Part shown: in pieces, positions 45,180 to 57,819 of the stretch
Numbering within the stretch: position 1 is the stretch's first letter
How the letters are laid out: every line of letters starts with the position of its first letter
DNA from: Siphonodentalium dalli
Taxonomy: Eukaryota > Mollusca > Scaphopoda > Gadilida > Siphonodentaliidae
Reading direction: 5' to 3'
Length of the DNA stretch: 64,000 nt
NCBI GenBank assembly: GCA_032622095.1
Contig: CP136064.1
Location: 254,884,484-254,948,483 of the forward strand
Position numbers and translations under genes: made by a program
Notes under the pieces: model-generated
Seen by the model: only the letters and a program-made list of their open reading frames with translations
What the model was told of the DNA's origin: nothing
Database searches by the model: none

Positions 45180-45790
45180 TTGGCGTGATATAGCGCGGTA
45201 CCCATCTGAATTTCCCAAATGTATGGGTTAAACTCGTGATGGATATATGTGCGCCCCTGCGTGTAACATACATTTCTTGTTTTAAAACATGTAATATCCG
45301 TTGGCAAGGATTGTTACAAAAGAGCATAGTACCAATCTGAATTTCCCAAATATATGTGTTAAACTTGTGATTGATACCAGTAAGCCCCTGCGTTTAACAT
45401 ATATTTCTTGTTTAGAAACGTGTAATATATAGCCATTGGCATGGATTAATTGTTACATAAGAGCATGATACCAATCGGAATTTCCCAAAATGTGTGGGTT
45501 AAACTCGTGATAGATACCAGTGGGCCCCTGTGTGCAACACATATGTCTTGTTTATAGACTATTAATATATATCCATTTGCATGGTTTGTTACAATAGAGC
45601 ATGGTACCAATCGGAATTTCCCAAATGATAGATACAAGTGGGCCTTTGTGTATAACATACATTTCCTGTTAAACATGTAATATCCATTGGCATGGGTTGT
45701 TAACAAAGAGTATGGTACCCAACTGAATTTTACTCACTGTGTATAGCATATACATTTTCGCATGGGAAATCATGTGCTATCCATTGGCGT
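45180..45790. repeat. Tandem array of about 130-bp units, five copies
   Basis: Units share 'agcatg-taccaatcggaat', 'ttcccaaat', 'ttaaactcgtgatagatacc', 'gggcccctgtgt', 'aacatacatttcttgttt' and 'ccattggcatgg'. 'Aatttccca' recurs at about 45210, 45340, 45479 and 45615, with a last worn copy near 45725. Spacing of about 130 bp does not preserve a reading frame. Confidence 0.8.
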
Positions 45791-46655
45791 GGATTCTCCT
45801 TAATGCAGAGTTACCAGCACAATTTCGCACATTTGAGGATATTTGAGGATGTCATCTTGCATATATGTCAGATATTTGAGGATGTCATATTGCATATATG
45901 TCAGAAATTTTAGTGTTAAATTCATTGCACGTTATTATCGCATGACACTGGCTTTTTTATTTATTTTTTATTTTTAATGAAATTAAGCGTGTAACTGGAT
46001 TTCTTTTTTTAAATGAAAATGAGTGCATGCATTGCTGGATACAAGTGTGCAATCGTTGGCACGACGAATTGTTGCATTGTGGGTTTACCAGCCCATTTTC
46101 CAGGACATTTGAGGATGTAACCTGACATGTGCCTGAGATTTTAAGGTTAATTCGTTGCGCGTCATTATCGCATCAAACTGGATTTTTGTTGTGAACTTAT
46201 GCATATAACTTGTTAGAATTCAGCATATATTGCATGATTTAGTTTCCAAAATTGTGAATTGTTTTGCAGATACTATAGTACCGTGCCTGTAGCATCTATA
46301 TTTTATAATGGGAAATCTTATAATGTCCATTCATATGGAATTTATTATTTTATTTTGTCTTTAATGCTGTATGGATCGTGGAGATGTGCAACTTAGACGA
46401 TCATGCGAGTTTCATACTGTATTGACACTTTGCACATGCATAGTGTGTTCGGGTTTTAGGTTTGTATAGTGACAATATTATTATATACTCAATACCTCAG
46501 TTTTTATCAGAGGTTTTAGTCGATGTATGTAGAATTTTTAGTTTTTCATAAGTCGGATTACTTTAAAAGTATGTTTTCAGATAGGTTCTTCGGAAGGATG
46601 AAACTTTGTTGCATATGAACACATAATGGTATTCGTTACCCGGTGCATACTAACC
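45791..46655. other. Degenerate repeats continuing the block
   Basis: 'Gatatttgaggatgtcat' with 'ttgcatatatgtcag' is duplicated at about 45838 and 45872. A longer, worn repeat with 'catttgaggatgt' and 'gttattatcgcat' recurs at 46110-46180. 'Atactcaatacctcagtttt' (about 46485) echoes 43876. No gene. Confidence 0.45.
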
Positions 46656-46931
46656 TCAAAGTTGGCAACGTGAACAACAAACTTCTGAGTTTTTCCAACA
46701 GGAAACTTCAATAGGGAGCCGATTATTTCTAGTTCTCAATTTGATCAGGTATGAACTGAATTTTGGCCGCAGTTCTAAAAGATATTTCTCTATGCCAAAA
46801 GATACTTTAAAAAGTTTGTATGGAGCACATTTTGAGCTCTGGACTAACGTTTCAGACAGACATGCATACAAACGGCTGAGCCCTCGGCTATATGCCCGAA
46901 CATCATGCGGGGGTGGGGACATATTAAACAC
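46656..46931 (-). pseudogene. LINE ORF2 C-terminal fragment
   Basis: Minus-strand frame: CAPYKLFKVSFGIEKYLLEL, RPKFSSYLIKLRTRNNRLPI, EVSCWKNSEVCCSRCQL. The pattern (laklR.s.h.L.IE.gRy..i.r..R.C..C) is the C-terminal end of RTE/Jockey-type ORF2 proteins. Some conserved positions have changed (GRY reads SCW). Only the last about 65 residues are preserved; the RT is not nearby. Confidence 0.65.
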
Positions 46932-47459
46932 ACAAACTGTAAAGAAATGAATTCGGCCACCATTCTATACAAGATATCTGAACATCTTCAGTCAAACAAC
47001 TCCGTTACTGTCTGAAAACAACATTCAAATAAGAAATCTTCAAACATATGAACATCACATTTCTAAGTCTGCTGGCCTTGTAATTTTTTTCCTAGAGTCA
47101 TTTTTCTTCAAAATAGTGGGGCAAAAGGTTTTAAGAATGCTTCTATTATGTAATAGGTATGCACTTAACTCTTGGTTGGGGGGTTTGAGTTCACCATCAG
47201 TTAATAATGAGGGACGAAACCAAGCGGTAATAAAAAAATCAGCTTGCTATATGTTTTCATCAAGGATCTATCAATGCACATTTACATGGAAAGGCTCAGA
47301 TTAAAATAGTTATATTAAACATCATTTATTCAACCTGGTATAAATGAAAACATAACACAATAGTAGATTCTTCAAATGATTATAAACTCTTCGCTGAACT
47401 CTTCAAATAAAAATAAACTGTTCAAAAAACCATAATTGAAATAAAACGAAGGTGTTAAA
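46932..47459. other. No gene seen
   Basis: AT-rich with 'cttcaaat' and 'ttcaaa-aac-ata' scattered repeats around 47370-47440. Nothing coding. Confidence 0.4.
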
Positions 47460-47870
47460 ACAAACTTTGACCGATTTCAACAATATTCGGTATACAGGTG
47501 TAGGATCACCTCTAGATGGGAGCTGTCAAATTTGAATATTTTATGAACAATATGGCCACTGGCAGCCATCTTGCATTTTACTTTTTGCATCACTAAATCC
47601 TTAATACACCCTGCAGAGCTTATCCCTAAAAAGGGCTACCAGCGGCCATCTTGGATTTTACCCTTTGTGTGACCAAATCCTTTAGCACACCTTACAGGTC
47701 ACATTTCTTATCCAGTCATCAACAAACTTCATGTGGATCTTCGAAGTGACCTCTAGATGGGAGCCTCCATTTTTTTCCCAATTTTTTTTACAAACAAACA
47801 TGGCCACCAGCAGCCATCTTGGATTTCAAATGTCAGTGCATCAGCATACCCTACAGCCCACATTTATTGA
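47460..47870 (+). repeat. Dispersed tandem repeat R3, copy 2
   Basis: About two and a half units with 'gtgacctctagatgggagc', 'tggccac-agcagccatctt', 'tttgcatcactaaatcctt' and 'cacctt-caggtcac', matching 2340-2740. Its start ('ccgatttcaacaatattcgg') also resembles the unit at 7400-8100, linking the two families. Confidence 0.75.
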
Positions 47871-48294
47871 AGAATTGTTTTGAAACGTTACAGTCTTGTT
47901 GGTAAATGAAAAGTAAGAATGTTTCTGTATCATGATATGGAACATTCATAGGATAAGATCAGGAAAACTGAGTAAAATAGTCATTTGAAGCAGCTTGGAT
48001 GGGGTGGGTCCCTATCCCAGAATCGGAAAAAAAATAAAAATTAGGGGGGTGGGTACCCAGAGGGCGGAAAAATAAAAAGCGCCTAGTGTCCGGAAATGTT
48101 TCCTGACCACTCCCCGGCATTTCTCATAATTAATCAAAACACAAACAGCATTATATACAATATATGACTTGCATGACAGCGGAAACATTAATTTTGTTAT
48201 AAATTATTTCGAAATAAGATGTTAACTTAACATACATATTTTGACTATTAACCACAAACTTGTTCAAGTTAACATCCCGCAGGATTCTCTGTCT
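47871..48294. other. No gene seen; G-rich patch
   Basis: 'Ggatggggtgggtccctatc' and 'aggggggtgggtacccag' (about 47998-48062) form a short G-rich patch. Otherwise AT-rich. Confidence 0.4.
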
Positions 48295-48540
48295 AACACA
48301 TCCTCGGTTAAATACGCACATAATCGGCCTAAATATGTTCATAAATGTGATTACTTGATTCTGAAATAAGCAGATAATCCGTTATTCCATATTATGACGC
48401 GGGCCGCAGTTAAAACATATGTTAAATAGCGTACACATTATAAGTCGTGAGTTGGCTTATTTGTGTTATTGTCCGTACGTAATGAACCTGTAATGAAATC
48501 ATGAGTCGATAATATGACAAAAATGCACTCAAAAGACTGA
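48295..48540 (-). repeat. Dispersed repeat R1
   Basis: 'Aatacgcacataatcggcct', 'gattacttgattctgaaata', 'acgcgggccgcagttaaaac' and 'gtacgtaatgaacctgtaat' match R1 in reverse orientation (compare 16880-17225). Confidence 0.65.
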
Positions 48541-49701
48541 GACTGAGGCTATCCCCAATTCAGTGCAAGTGAAAAACATGTTGAACTCTGACGCAAATTG
48601 CCGACAGTTATCATAAGGCTCCAATCAGATTCGTAGTCATTTCACCCCGGTCACAAAATGTATGATGCAACAACCCACAAAAGAATTGTCACATGACGGA
48701 TCGCACGGATCTTCCTGAAATTCTAGTGTCAGAGCAAGAACAGGACCTCGGCATTTTTAGACAACCAGTTGAAATTTGATAAAGATCCGAACGAAGTCAT
48801 TCTCAAGTCAAACCGTGTTGTTGGGTACCATTAGAAGATCACTTACTGATAAAGAAAACATTTTTATTGTGCCACTAATAAGATCACCGATCAGCCATAT
48901 TAGAGTATGGAAATCGGGTTCGACATTCACGACTGGTCGAACTTTCGAAAGCACTGGAAGGTGTCCAAATGAGAAATTCAAAGCTCATTCCGAAAATATG
49001 CCAGCTATCATACGGCCAAAAGCTTCGGAAACTGAGTATTATGTCACTAAAATACCGAAGATTGAGAGGAAACTAATAGAAATGTAAACAAATATTAGGG
49101 GATACTATAATATCGATGTTTGTGAGTTGTTTGAAAAAACACTGACACGAGAATGAGAGGGCACACAAATTAGATGCAGACCAATATATGTAACAAAGGC
49201 GTTAGGTTATAACAACCATCAAGGGTACTTATACCTAAGGCAGGTGAATGACGTCATATATTTTTTTTCTATATCCATCAGTGATTGTTCAAGATCGCGG
49301 GTATATATTTTAGAGAAATTGGCACGTGACTTCCGGTTAGCAACCGTGTGGAGATTGCAAAAAACGCGGAATTGGAAATGAAGCATCGCGATAAAAATGA
49401 AAGTAACAACTTCACAACTTACGAAGAATTCACATGTGATTTAAGTCTATTAATTTCATTTTGACCCATTTCGTTGGTCAGCTTAATGAAAACGAATAAT
49501 GAAGAAGTCATGACGAAAATACAGACAAGGTTTTACAATCGACGACACGTCTTATCAATTTGGCATGTCTTCTCCGTCGTGACCACTGCATGCTGTTACA
49601 TAAATTATTATTAGCGTTATGTCGCCGAAAAAAGAAAATTGAGGCACATCATGTGTGGTTGCTACACTACGTGACACATACGATTCATATTATGTCTTAA
49701 C
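48541..49701. other. No recognised gene; one 103-residue ORF
   Basis: A plus-strand frame at 48776-49087 is basic and Ser/Thr-rich, and no family is recognised. It opens at an ATT-like codon rather than a clear ATG, so I do not call it a gene. The rest is AT-rich. Confidence 0.35.
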
Positions 49702-49798
49702 AAAACGTGTTATCAACCGGTGGAATAATTTGCCAGAGTTTGTAGTTCAAGCTGAGGATATCAACACATTTAAAGAGCTATTAGATGCACAGCTTTAG
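49702..49798 (+). pseudogene. LINE ORF2 extreme C-terminus
   Basis: KRVINRWNNLPEFVVQAEDI followed by NTFKELLDAQL and a stop is the end motif of many animal LINE ORF2 proteins (RVvn.WN.LP..vv.a.svn.FK.rLD). The reading upstream (YVLT) continues only a few codons before similarity stops. Confidence 0.7.
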
Positions 49799-49959
49799 GA
49801 TATCATATACCTATCTGAAGAGTGATCACACACGTCTGTTGACACACTTTAAATCTTTTACCGGCCAAAAATCATGCCGACTTATAGCCTAGAACAATTA
49901 TGTTAGTATCATGCCATGTTATATATGTTCCTGGTGATAATAAACTGTCTCGGCTGTTA

Positions 49960-50470
49960 AAGGTACGGTTGGCCTTGGCGGTGGGTATCCTGTGAAAATA
50001 TTTCCACCCGTCCAAAACCGCCACAAACAGAAAGAACAACAAAATGTAGACAGACTTTGTCCGTATACAAATAAGAAATATCGCATAAACAATATGTTAT
50101 GGTCATTTGTTTGACCATTGTTATGTAAACAAAAGCATAAAAAGTTACTTTTCAGGTGTTTGTTTATGTTATGATGGTAAACATAAAGAGCGTTCTTTGT
50201 TGGTGAATACCTGATATGGAACTAATAAAGAGCGTTTATGCCATTTATGTGTGATTAGCCAGTAGCATTGTGCTGTCTTCTGTAACACAATCAGGCTCTT
50301 GCTTATATAGGTAAAATATAGTAGGTCTTTATGATAACATGCTGTTTACGCGATGGTCATGGTATATATGAACGGAACTGTATGCGTTTTAATGTGTTTC
50401 TGTTTACGGTGTTTGGAATAAATATGAATATTTTCGACAATTAAGGCCGCACGTGCCTTTAAAGTTATGT
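49960..50470 (+). repeat. Dispersed repeat R2, full-length copy
   Basis: Carries the whole R2 order found in pieces at 32735-33079 and 38181-38370: 'cttggcggtgggtatc', 'aaccgccacaaacagaaaga', 'tatgtaaacaaaagcataaa', 'ggtaaacataaagagcgttc', 'tgattagccag', 'caggctcttgctt' and 'gcacgtgcctttaaa'. No terminal repeats or ORF. Partial copies are at 61010 and, inverted, at 62510. Confidence 0.75.
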
Positions 50471-51175
50471 TTCATCTTGTAATGGTGGCAATTTATAGTG
50501 TTCGGACTCCGGAGTGAAACTATTCCACATTGCATGAAGTTTGTGTGATGACATATCCGGCATTCAAAAGACTTAACCAAACCTGTATATATTCAATCCA
50601 AAGATCATTACGTGATTATTGTGGATTATACATTCCAAATATGTTTGGCTTTCGTTCAGTGTATTTTCATTCACCCGGCCCTCCCGACAAACCATAAATT
50701 ATTCAATCGAAAGTGTTTGGGCCCCACCCATGCAGTACATCCCTCGCTGGCCGCTACTAACGGTACGATCCGTCTTTAAACTTCCCGAGTGACTTGTGCG
50801 ATAATTATCATGTGTGTATTGTTAGAATTTCACACTCCGATCTCCTTTCAGCTAACTATCCAATTAATGTCAATTTCTGTGTGATGTTTAGTTCAAGTCT
50901 ATATTTTTGACCGTCGAAATACAGATTCATACAATAAATATTGTTCATCAATTGGAGAAATTTTATCGACCGAGTCGTGTGAACTGGTTTATAAGACCTT
51001 TCACAAGACATTCGTCCGACATCATAGAAGTTAAATCCGTACGATTCGTCCTTGTACATGGATGTTGCATGTATAGCGTTTCTATCCTTGGGTTGAATGG
51101 TAGGTCTCTGAAGTGAACATTGGGTTTTAATTTCACGATCATCTGAAGATACGTGTTATATGGAGCGCCATTGAA
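50471..51175. other. No gene seen
   Basis: AT-rich with short ORFs on both strands; none recognised. Confidence 0.45.
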
Positions 51176-51740
51176 TTATGCTCCTTCATTCTCCTGCCAA
51201 CCCCTTGATCGGAGGAACTCAACAGCGTGCACACCCTCACTGATTTTCATCTGAATTTCATCACAGCCATTAGGGTTGTTATAAAGGCCATTTGTTCCTA
51301 GTTTAATTGTCACCTTCTTCTTCTTCACTTCCTTAGCCGCTTTTACTTTCGAATTAGCACCCGAGTATTGGACGATTTTCACAACCGGTCTGTATAACTT
51401 CAGCACTGCAGTTACTCGCTCCAAGAATGACACTCTTAACAACCCAGTACTGTTCACTAAATTCATCTTTCACACATCTTCATCATCCTTATCCTTTTTA
51501 TATATTCATTCTCATCTGCACCATCTTGTGGCGCAGTCACGTTCACCTTCTTTTGTCTTGCTGTCATTAGCGCTTGCACCGCTTTCAATTTCCTCCTTCT
51601 TTTCTTCGGTATTGTCGGTGGCAGCATCTGTCTTCGGTTACTTGCACCGCCATTGGTTAAGTTTATGAGGTCTCCCACATCGGTTCCTTGCACCGCTATT
51701 GGTTAAGTTTATGAGGTCTCTCACAGGCATATGTGATTGT
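51176..51740 (-). other. Lysine-rich overlapping ORFs and 46-bp duplication
   Basis: Two minus-strand frames (51693-51463 and 51466-51176) overlap at ATGA and may be one frame split by a frameshift. The first is very basic (PKKRRRKLKAVQALMTARQK), the second contains KVKAAKEVKKKKVTIKLG. At 51655-51725, 'attggttaagtttatgaggt' and 'ccttgcaccg' are tandemly duplicated with a 46-bp period, and a third 'gcggtgcaag' sits inside the first frame. No family recognised. It could be an old exon or a degenerate repeat. Confidence 0.3.
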
Positions 51741-51804
51741 TGAAACCATAAACACTCAATTATATAACTTGTGCAGCGGAGATAGAGTTGGAGACGAATA
51801 CCAT

Positions 51805-54605
51805 TATATCATGAACTAGCAGGGTTACCCGGCGTTGCCCAGGTTAATGTATGCTGTGGATATTTGTTGGGAATAGAGAATGCTCTTGCTTAAAGTGTTA
51901 TACGTTTTCTCATAAATTGTATATTCAAATAGCAGCACAAAACATGATTATTACAGTCATGGAATATAAGTAGTGGCTCACCTTGTCAATTGTCATTCTG
52001 TTTATCGCGATTAATCCGTTCCACCAATAATGATGTATTTATTTATTTACAACTGCGTATACATTAGACGTTATGATATGACACATGAACATCATAAACA
52101 CATTAGTTCGATAAAAGATGATAATTGGGTTTTACATATTGAGATGTATCAATCAATCTAGTGGGTTGGACTAAGACTCGAGGACACCTGGCTATCATAT
52201 CTCCATGAAGATACAGATGTTTCAAAGAAATTTCCAGGTGCTCCTCTGTTCATGGTGCTATATAATGGCTAAATATTCTTAGTTTAAACGAAATGTTGCT
52301 GCGCACATATATCAGCTACATGTGCCAGGCACAGAGCGACTTTTTGTGTTGTTTATGTCAGTCGATGAGTCAGTTCTAAAACCCTTGTCAGATGTCAGTA
52401 TTGGTAGGATCCCGAACAGTCTTGTGCTACTAACTGCATTTTCTTGTATATCAGAAGAAACTATATTTGACTGCACACTGTGACCACTATTCTTGAACAG
52501 GCCTTCCATATCTCTTGACAAATTGTAACTTTTTGTGGAAACTGTATTGAATGGAACAGACTAAATTTTGTTATAATATATATGCAATCCTCTGACGGTT
52601 CGAGGTCTCTCAGTTTGCACGAATATATGTATCTCTTCAATAGAATGATAAATATACGTTTAATGCTTCTTCTAGTTATATATTTTTGCTAGCTCATTGT
52701 GTGAATGCCTTGATTGTCATTCCCATATAAATATGACTGTTAAGAAGATATATTTGTTCAAGTGACTTATGTGGGTCACCATATGTCGGAATTGTGAAAT
52801 GTGAACGCCCAACTGCTTAAAATGATATGGAGATGGCCTGGTGACTGTATATAAATCATATGTGGATATCGGCGAATAGCAATCTTATCAATGATAGTGC
52901 ATATCTGCTCGCCATCCGTGACGCAAACGACACCAAATGTGATTTAATTCATGGTATATCATTAGAGAAAAACGTGTATGAATTTGGTGGAATTTGGTTT
53001 ATTAAATCAATTGTTGATGCAACGCTGACTCGAACAACGCCATATTGCGAAGGTGATTATGTATTCGTTTGGTGGAAATCAGCGACAAAACTATTTCACC
53101 ATATTTTTTTAATTTCCCCTCCCACCAATAGCGTCATTTTAGAAAATATTAACCTGCACCATTATCTTCCTTGTAAAAAGTTACCCCTCTTAGAACGCCT
53201 TGGTGCCATCTCGATTGTACCGCGTGAAGTTATATATAGAACGCACACAGACAGACAAAAAGACAGACAGACAGCACGATTTTTGTATCAGTTTTTGTGA
53301 CCCCCCCCCCCCCCCGTCCCTATTTCTGACTCAAGCTGAACCCACTAAGACTCATTAGAGATTAGAGATGCATATATATGAAATTGGTGAAAATTGGCGA
53401 GTATCCAAATTCGTATCAAATTTGAGGTCCCCATATCTTTCACCCATAGGGTACCAATTTGGTGTATCTAAACCACACGATAAGATTCCTCGTATCACGG
53501 AGAAGAATATGTATCAATCTGGTGGAAATCGGCACTAAACATATAGATATAATTTTTTGTGTCCCTCTCATCTCTATACACCACTGATTCGAATGGCCCC
53601 ACTTTTGACATCCTTAAACCACACGATTACACTCCTGATATCATGGAGATGATTGTTTATAAATTTGGTGATAATCGGCGACTAAATAATTTTGTTATCA
53701 AATTTGGTGTCAATCCCTCCCCTCTCCATCTCTCACCCAAACAGCACTACTATGGCGTCTTTAAATCACGATTAGATTCCTCGTATCATGGATAAGAACG
53801 TGTATCAATTTGGTGGAAATTGGCGCTAAAAAAATTGTGCATCAATTTGTGTGCCCCTGTCCCTTTCAATGCAACCCTGACTCGAATGAGGCCACATTTG
53901 ACAGATAAAAGCCACACCATTAGACTCCTCATACCATGGGGATGATTTCGTATAAGTGTGGCGGCAATCGGCGACTTATTATCAAATTTAGTGCCCACCC
54001 CCTCCAAATCTCTCAATCCAAAAACAACAATTTGGCGTTGTTAAATCGCACAATTAGATTCCTTGTATCACGAAGAAGAATATATATCAATTTGGTGAAA
54101 ATCGGCGCTAAAATTAGTTTTATTAATTTTGGTGCCCCTCTCCTCTTCCGTTCATCCCTGACTCAAACGACGCCACTTTTGACATATTTAAACCACAACG
54201 TTGGATTCTTCATATCATGGGGATGATTATATGTAAGTTTCGTGGCAATCAGCGACAGAACAAAAATCTGCCCCCCCCCCCCCTTCCGGTCACCCCTGAC
54301 GCGAACGGCGCGACTTTTGCCATATTTAAACCACGCCATTAGATTCCTCATATTATGGGGATGATTACATATAAGTTTGGTTGCAATCGGCGACAATGTT
54401 TTTTCTGCCCCCTCCCCCCTTTTCTGCCCCTGACAAAAACGGCGTCACTTTAGAAAATTCTAACCCCGACCATTATCTTTCTCGTAAAAAGCTACTCCTA
54501 GTAGACCCATTTGGCATCATCTAGATGGTCCCCTGTGAATTTCTATAGAACACAGACAGACAGACAGACAGACAGACATACAGACATTCGCAAATATAGA
54601 TATAG
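51805..54605 (+). repeat. Composite repeat element ending in GACA microsatellite
   Basis: Starts 'actagcagggttacccggcg' with 'ttgcccaggttaatg', a leader I know from dispersed non-coding repeats in invertebrates, and ends 'acagacagacagacagacat' plus 'attcgcaaatatagatatag'. An internal array of about eight 135-150 bp units (53400-54460) shares 'aaaccac', 'gattagattcctc-tatcat', 'gatgattatgtataa' and 'tttggtggaaatcggcg'. The terminal module ('ttagaaaat-ttaacc', 'accattatctt', then GACA repeats) appears twice, at 53135-53285 and 54442-54590, so two copies are joined. Poly-C runs are at 53302 and 54271. The 146-residue ORF at 52860-53300 spans such modules and is not credible. Confidence 0.7.
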
Positions 54606-55319
54606 ATTGTGACGTTATATATTCACTGAGAAGACGATTCACACCTTTGTCGTTAACAAGTTCCCCCAACTTGATACATGTTAAGATCATCATGGGAACA
54701 CAAGACGCTGTTTTAATACACAAAATGTGTGATTTTATCAGAAACATAGATCAACTAACGCCAACACAAAGGAATACAATACAGTAATGTTTATATAATT
54801 AATGACCGTCATCGTCATATATTGTATATGTTATATTATTTGTGACCTCTACGACTTGTCAATTTGGTTACCCATTGAGAGTGAATAAAGAATTGAATTG
54901 AATTGACTACATCGACAGCTGGCGTGGGTTCCACAGTCGATCAAGCTGTGCAGATATCTGATTAGTTATTGTTCTATCGGTGTTGGCTTCTCTATGGCCA
55001 CCACACCATTAATGAGATGATTGGAAGCGCGCGGCGGCTGATTTATGTCCGGTCTGAATGACATCGTTAGCTTACCGGTATATATGTTCATCCACTGACC
55101 AAAAGCAGGAACATTTTCGATGTTTTTAGCATCAAAACAACCAATTTCACATTATACATGCATACTTGTTGGAATACTCACATAGCTGGACAAATTTAAC
55201 CTGTTTGTCACAAACTTTCCAATTGTTGAGAATATATTGGACACTCCAACACCCTGGCCTTGCGTCCCTGCATATGACTTCTAGTAATAGTATCCTACAC
55301 CACTGGGAAAGGTATAAAG
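54606..55319. other. No gene seen
   Basis: AT-rich; short ORFs only. The words 'tgaataaagaattgaattg' and 'aattgact' (about 54880) look like a LINE or SINE 3' end but no matching body was found. Confidence 0.4.
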
Positions 55320-56065
55320 ATACGAAATCACGTGAATAATATGAAAAAAATATACTAAAGCAAAAGATAAAGTTAGAGAATCACCAACTCCTAGAGACTG
55401 TTGGCATCTTATGAATAATTTATTTAATAAGAAAAATTCAGCAACCATCCCGCCAGTATACGACAAATCGGTAAGAGATAGTGGCCACGCCGAGACCAAC
55501 ACTTGTTGATTTGGAGAAAGCGAAATTCTAATTAAGTTTCATATTACATTCAACATTAGAGAGTAAAGACAGAGCAGGCCCCCGTTATTTAAACCTCGCT
55601 GCTTAAACACGAGAACGGAAAGTATCAAGAGAAAACATAACAAGTATCAAGACCCTCAAATTGAAAAAGCCCATGGACATGATGGAATAAGTGCGCCAAT
55701 GGTATTAAACACTGCCAAAACCATTGCATCGCCTCTGCTGATCTTACTTGAGCTCTCACTTAAGCAATGTAAATTCCAAACTGATTTGGTGTTACGTTGG
55801 CAATGTTTCAATATATAAAAAAGGCAGTAAAATCAGGTAAAATGGTAAAAATAAATATAGACCTATAACCCTACTACCTTGCTAGGCCAAAATATATGAA
55901 CATGTGGTTTTAAATTATCTGAGCACTTTCTGTTTTGATTACAAATTCCTATACCACCACCAATCTGGTTTTCTACCTGGGCACAGTACCTCATACCAAC
56001 TGACCAGTGTATTCCACAACCTGTGCCAGACTCTCGAAAACGGCATGTATACTTGTTCCGTGTTT
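55320..56065 (+). pseudogene. LINE reverse transcriptase relic
   Basis: Scattered in-frame and frameshifted pieces follow LINE ORF2 order: WHLMNNLFNKKNSATIPPVY (linker before RT), KKAHGHDGISAPMV (HGxDGIS motif of the RT fingers), SPLLILLELSLKQCKF, a worn YRPITLLPC, and HHQSGFLPGHSTSYQLTSVF (QSGFRPGHST block). Similarity ends before catalytic motif A at about 56060. Several stops and frameshifts indicate an old copy. The pattern fits the Jockey/CR1 group. Confidence 0.75.
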
Positions 56066-57819
56066 TGTGAAATTTTAGGTGAAATTTTGTGATTTTATCT
56101 TACAGTATATAAACAAACAAACATCAGGCTTAGACATTTTATGTTGGAATCGATCTCGGAATCGGCTTACATGCTGTAGCATATGCCTGTTTAGGTACGT
56201 TGTTCGCTCGCTGGGTGGATTTAAGATTAGGGAAGTAACTTCTCTGAAATTCATCAATATATTTTTTGTGTGTGTGAAATTGGACCTAACTGGCTTCTCA
56301 ATAACCTGGAATATTGTCAGCACTGTGTGGATTATGGTTGTACATGGACGGGACAAGATGATATATAACCTCCGAAAAAATAACGGGCGTTAACATTATT
56401 GAAAGCAGCAATTTTCGGTGAATTGAGACAGACAAAGTTCAAAAGTCATTGAGTGCAGTGTGGATACATGTTACATGCACGACAGTATTGTGAATTACAA
56501 AAGACAGATACTTAAGTTTCACATCATTATAAACCGCCCAATTAACTCACAAGAGTCAACCACTGGTGACTATGATTACGAGACATACAATTCTGTAGAA
56601 ATTAGTCAGAGTTATGACGTCACAGATCAGTCATGACTCATGAGTCAGTAACAAGTTTGATGGCTACAACGTACAAGTACCTGTGCAAAGGACGATGGAT
56701 CATATTCTTCACTTTTTATCGAAACGTTATTTAAGAACCATGTCGCCTTGACATGTCGACCAGTTACGGAGTCTGCTATTCTTTTGATCGAAACGCCTGT
56801 GATGCTGTGATTTTGTTCTGATATATTTATGGAATGGTGGATAGTCTCGGAGATACAGATCCAATTCTGGGACACATGTTATAACTGAATCAATCGCAAG
56901 CTTTTAGTAACGTACTACAGCTATGCTCTAATTAATCATCCCCCTTTAACAAGGTTGTAGGGCGTTAATGACACCGGTTATACCATACCGCCGTTCAACC
57001 ATGGTCAAGTGGTTGATATGTGGCAACCGCAGATAATCTTTATACAGTCTTATTAAAAATATTTTGCGACAACTGTACTCTGCATTAATTTTTCACATGG
57101 ACACCTTGTAAACACCCAGTCCAGCTTTTCATCAGCGCCATGCACCATATTAACTATACACAAAACAATATTTCAATTAATAATTTGTTTACGGTTTAAT
57201 TAACATTCAAAGTTGGTCACTGACTGACATTTGCAACTACTGGTAATATCGGTGGCCAATGTCGTTAAGGGGGGTCAATTAGAGCGTAGCTGTATACATA
57301 CATGAACATGTAGACCAACACAATGTCCAGATGCTTCATGTTCTTATCAAAACATGTCTGGCTACATGTGTGGTTATCATTCTGAGCGATTCGGCCATTT
57401 CCGCTTCGCTAGGAAATAACCTCATCCATAACTGGAAACCATATTAGCGAAATTCTACATTATATGGCTCCGGTGATCAGGCAATGCCATTGACTTGTTG
57501 GCGCATAGATGCGAATGGAAAATAATTTATTAACTATGGCTTTATCAAACTTTATCATATATTAAATACATTAAACTCTCTTTGTGTTACATGTATCTTA
57601 GTATTTGTTCATTTACTGATACAGCGCATTGGAAGTGTACGATAAGCAAAACACTGAACACCGTGGCAATTTTTTTGGGAGAGTGATAATAATTCTGGTA
57701 ACCCATTCAACATCTCCTTGTAGCGAGGACTAGTGAGCGCTATAGCGGTATTTTTCAAACAACAGTTTTAATTAACCAAAGTTAATGGTCTCCCCATTTT
57801 TGAGTATTTTGCTTATCGC
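56066..57819. other. No gene seen (about 1.75 kb)
   Basis: AT-rich sequence after the LINE relic with chance ORFs (56079-56393 plus, 56075-56356 minus, 56645-56875 minus). No domain or repeat copy recognised. Confidence 0.45.

Noticed and set aside
44864-45307. 147-residue minus-strand ORF
   Set aside because: Overlaps the 130-bp array and low-complexity flank; the other units do not keep the frame; no family recognised.
52860-53300. 146-residue plus-strand ORF
   Set aside because: Built from modules of the composite repeat and ends in the GACA microsatellite; the paired module at 54442 is not open in the same frame.
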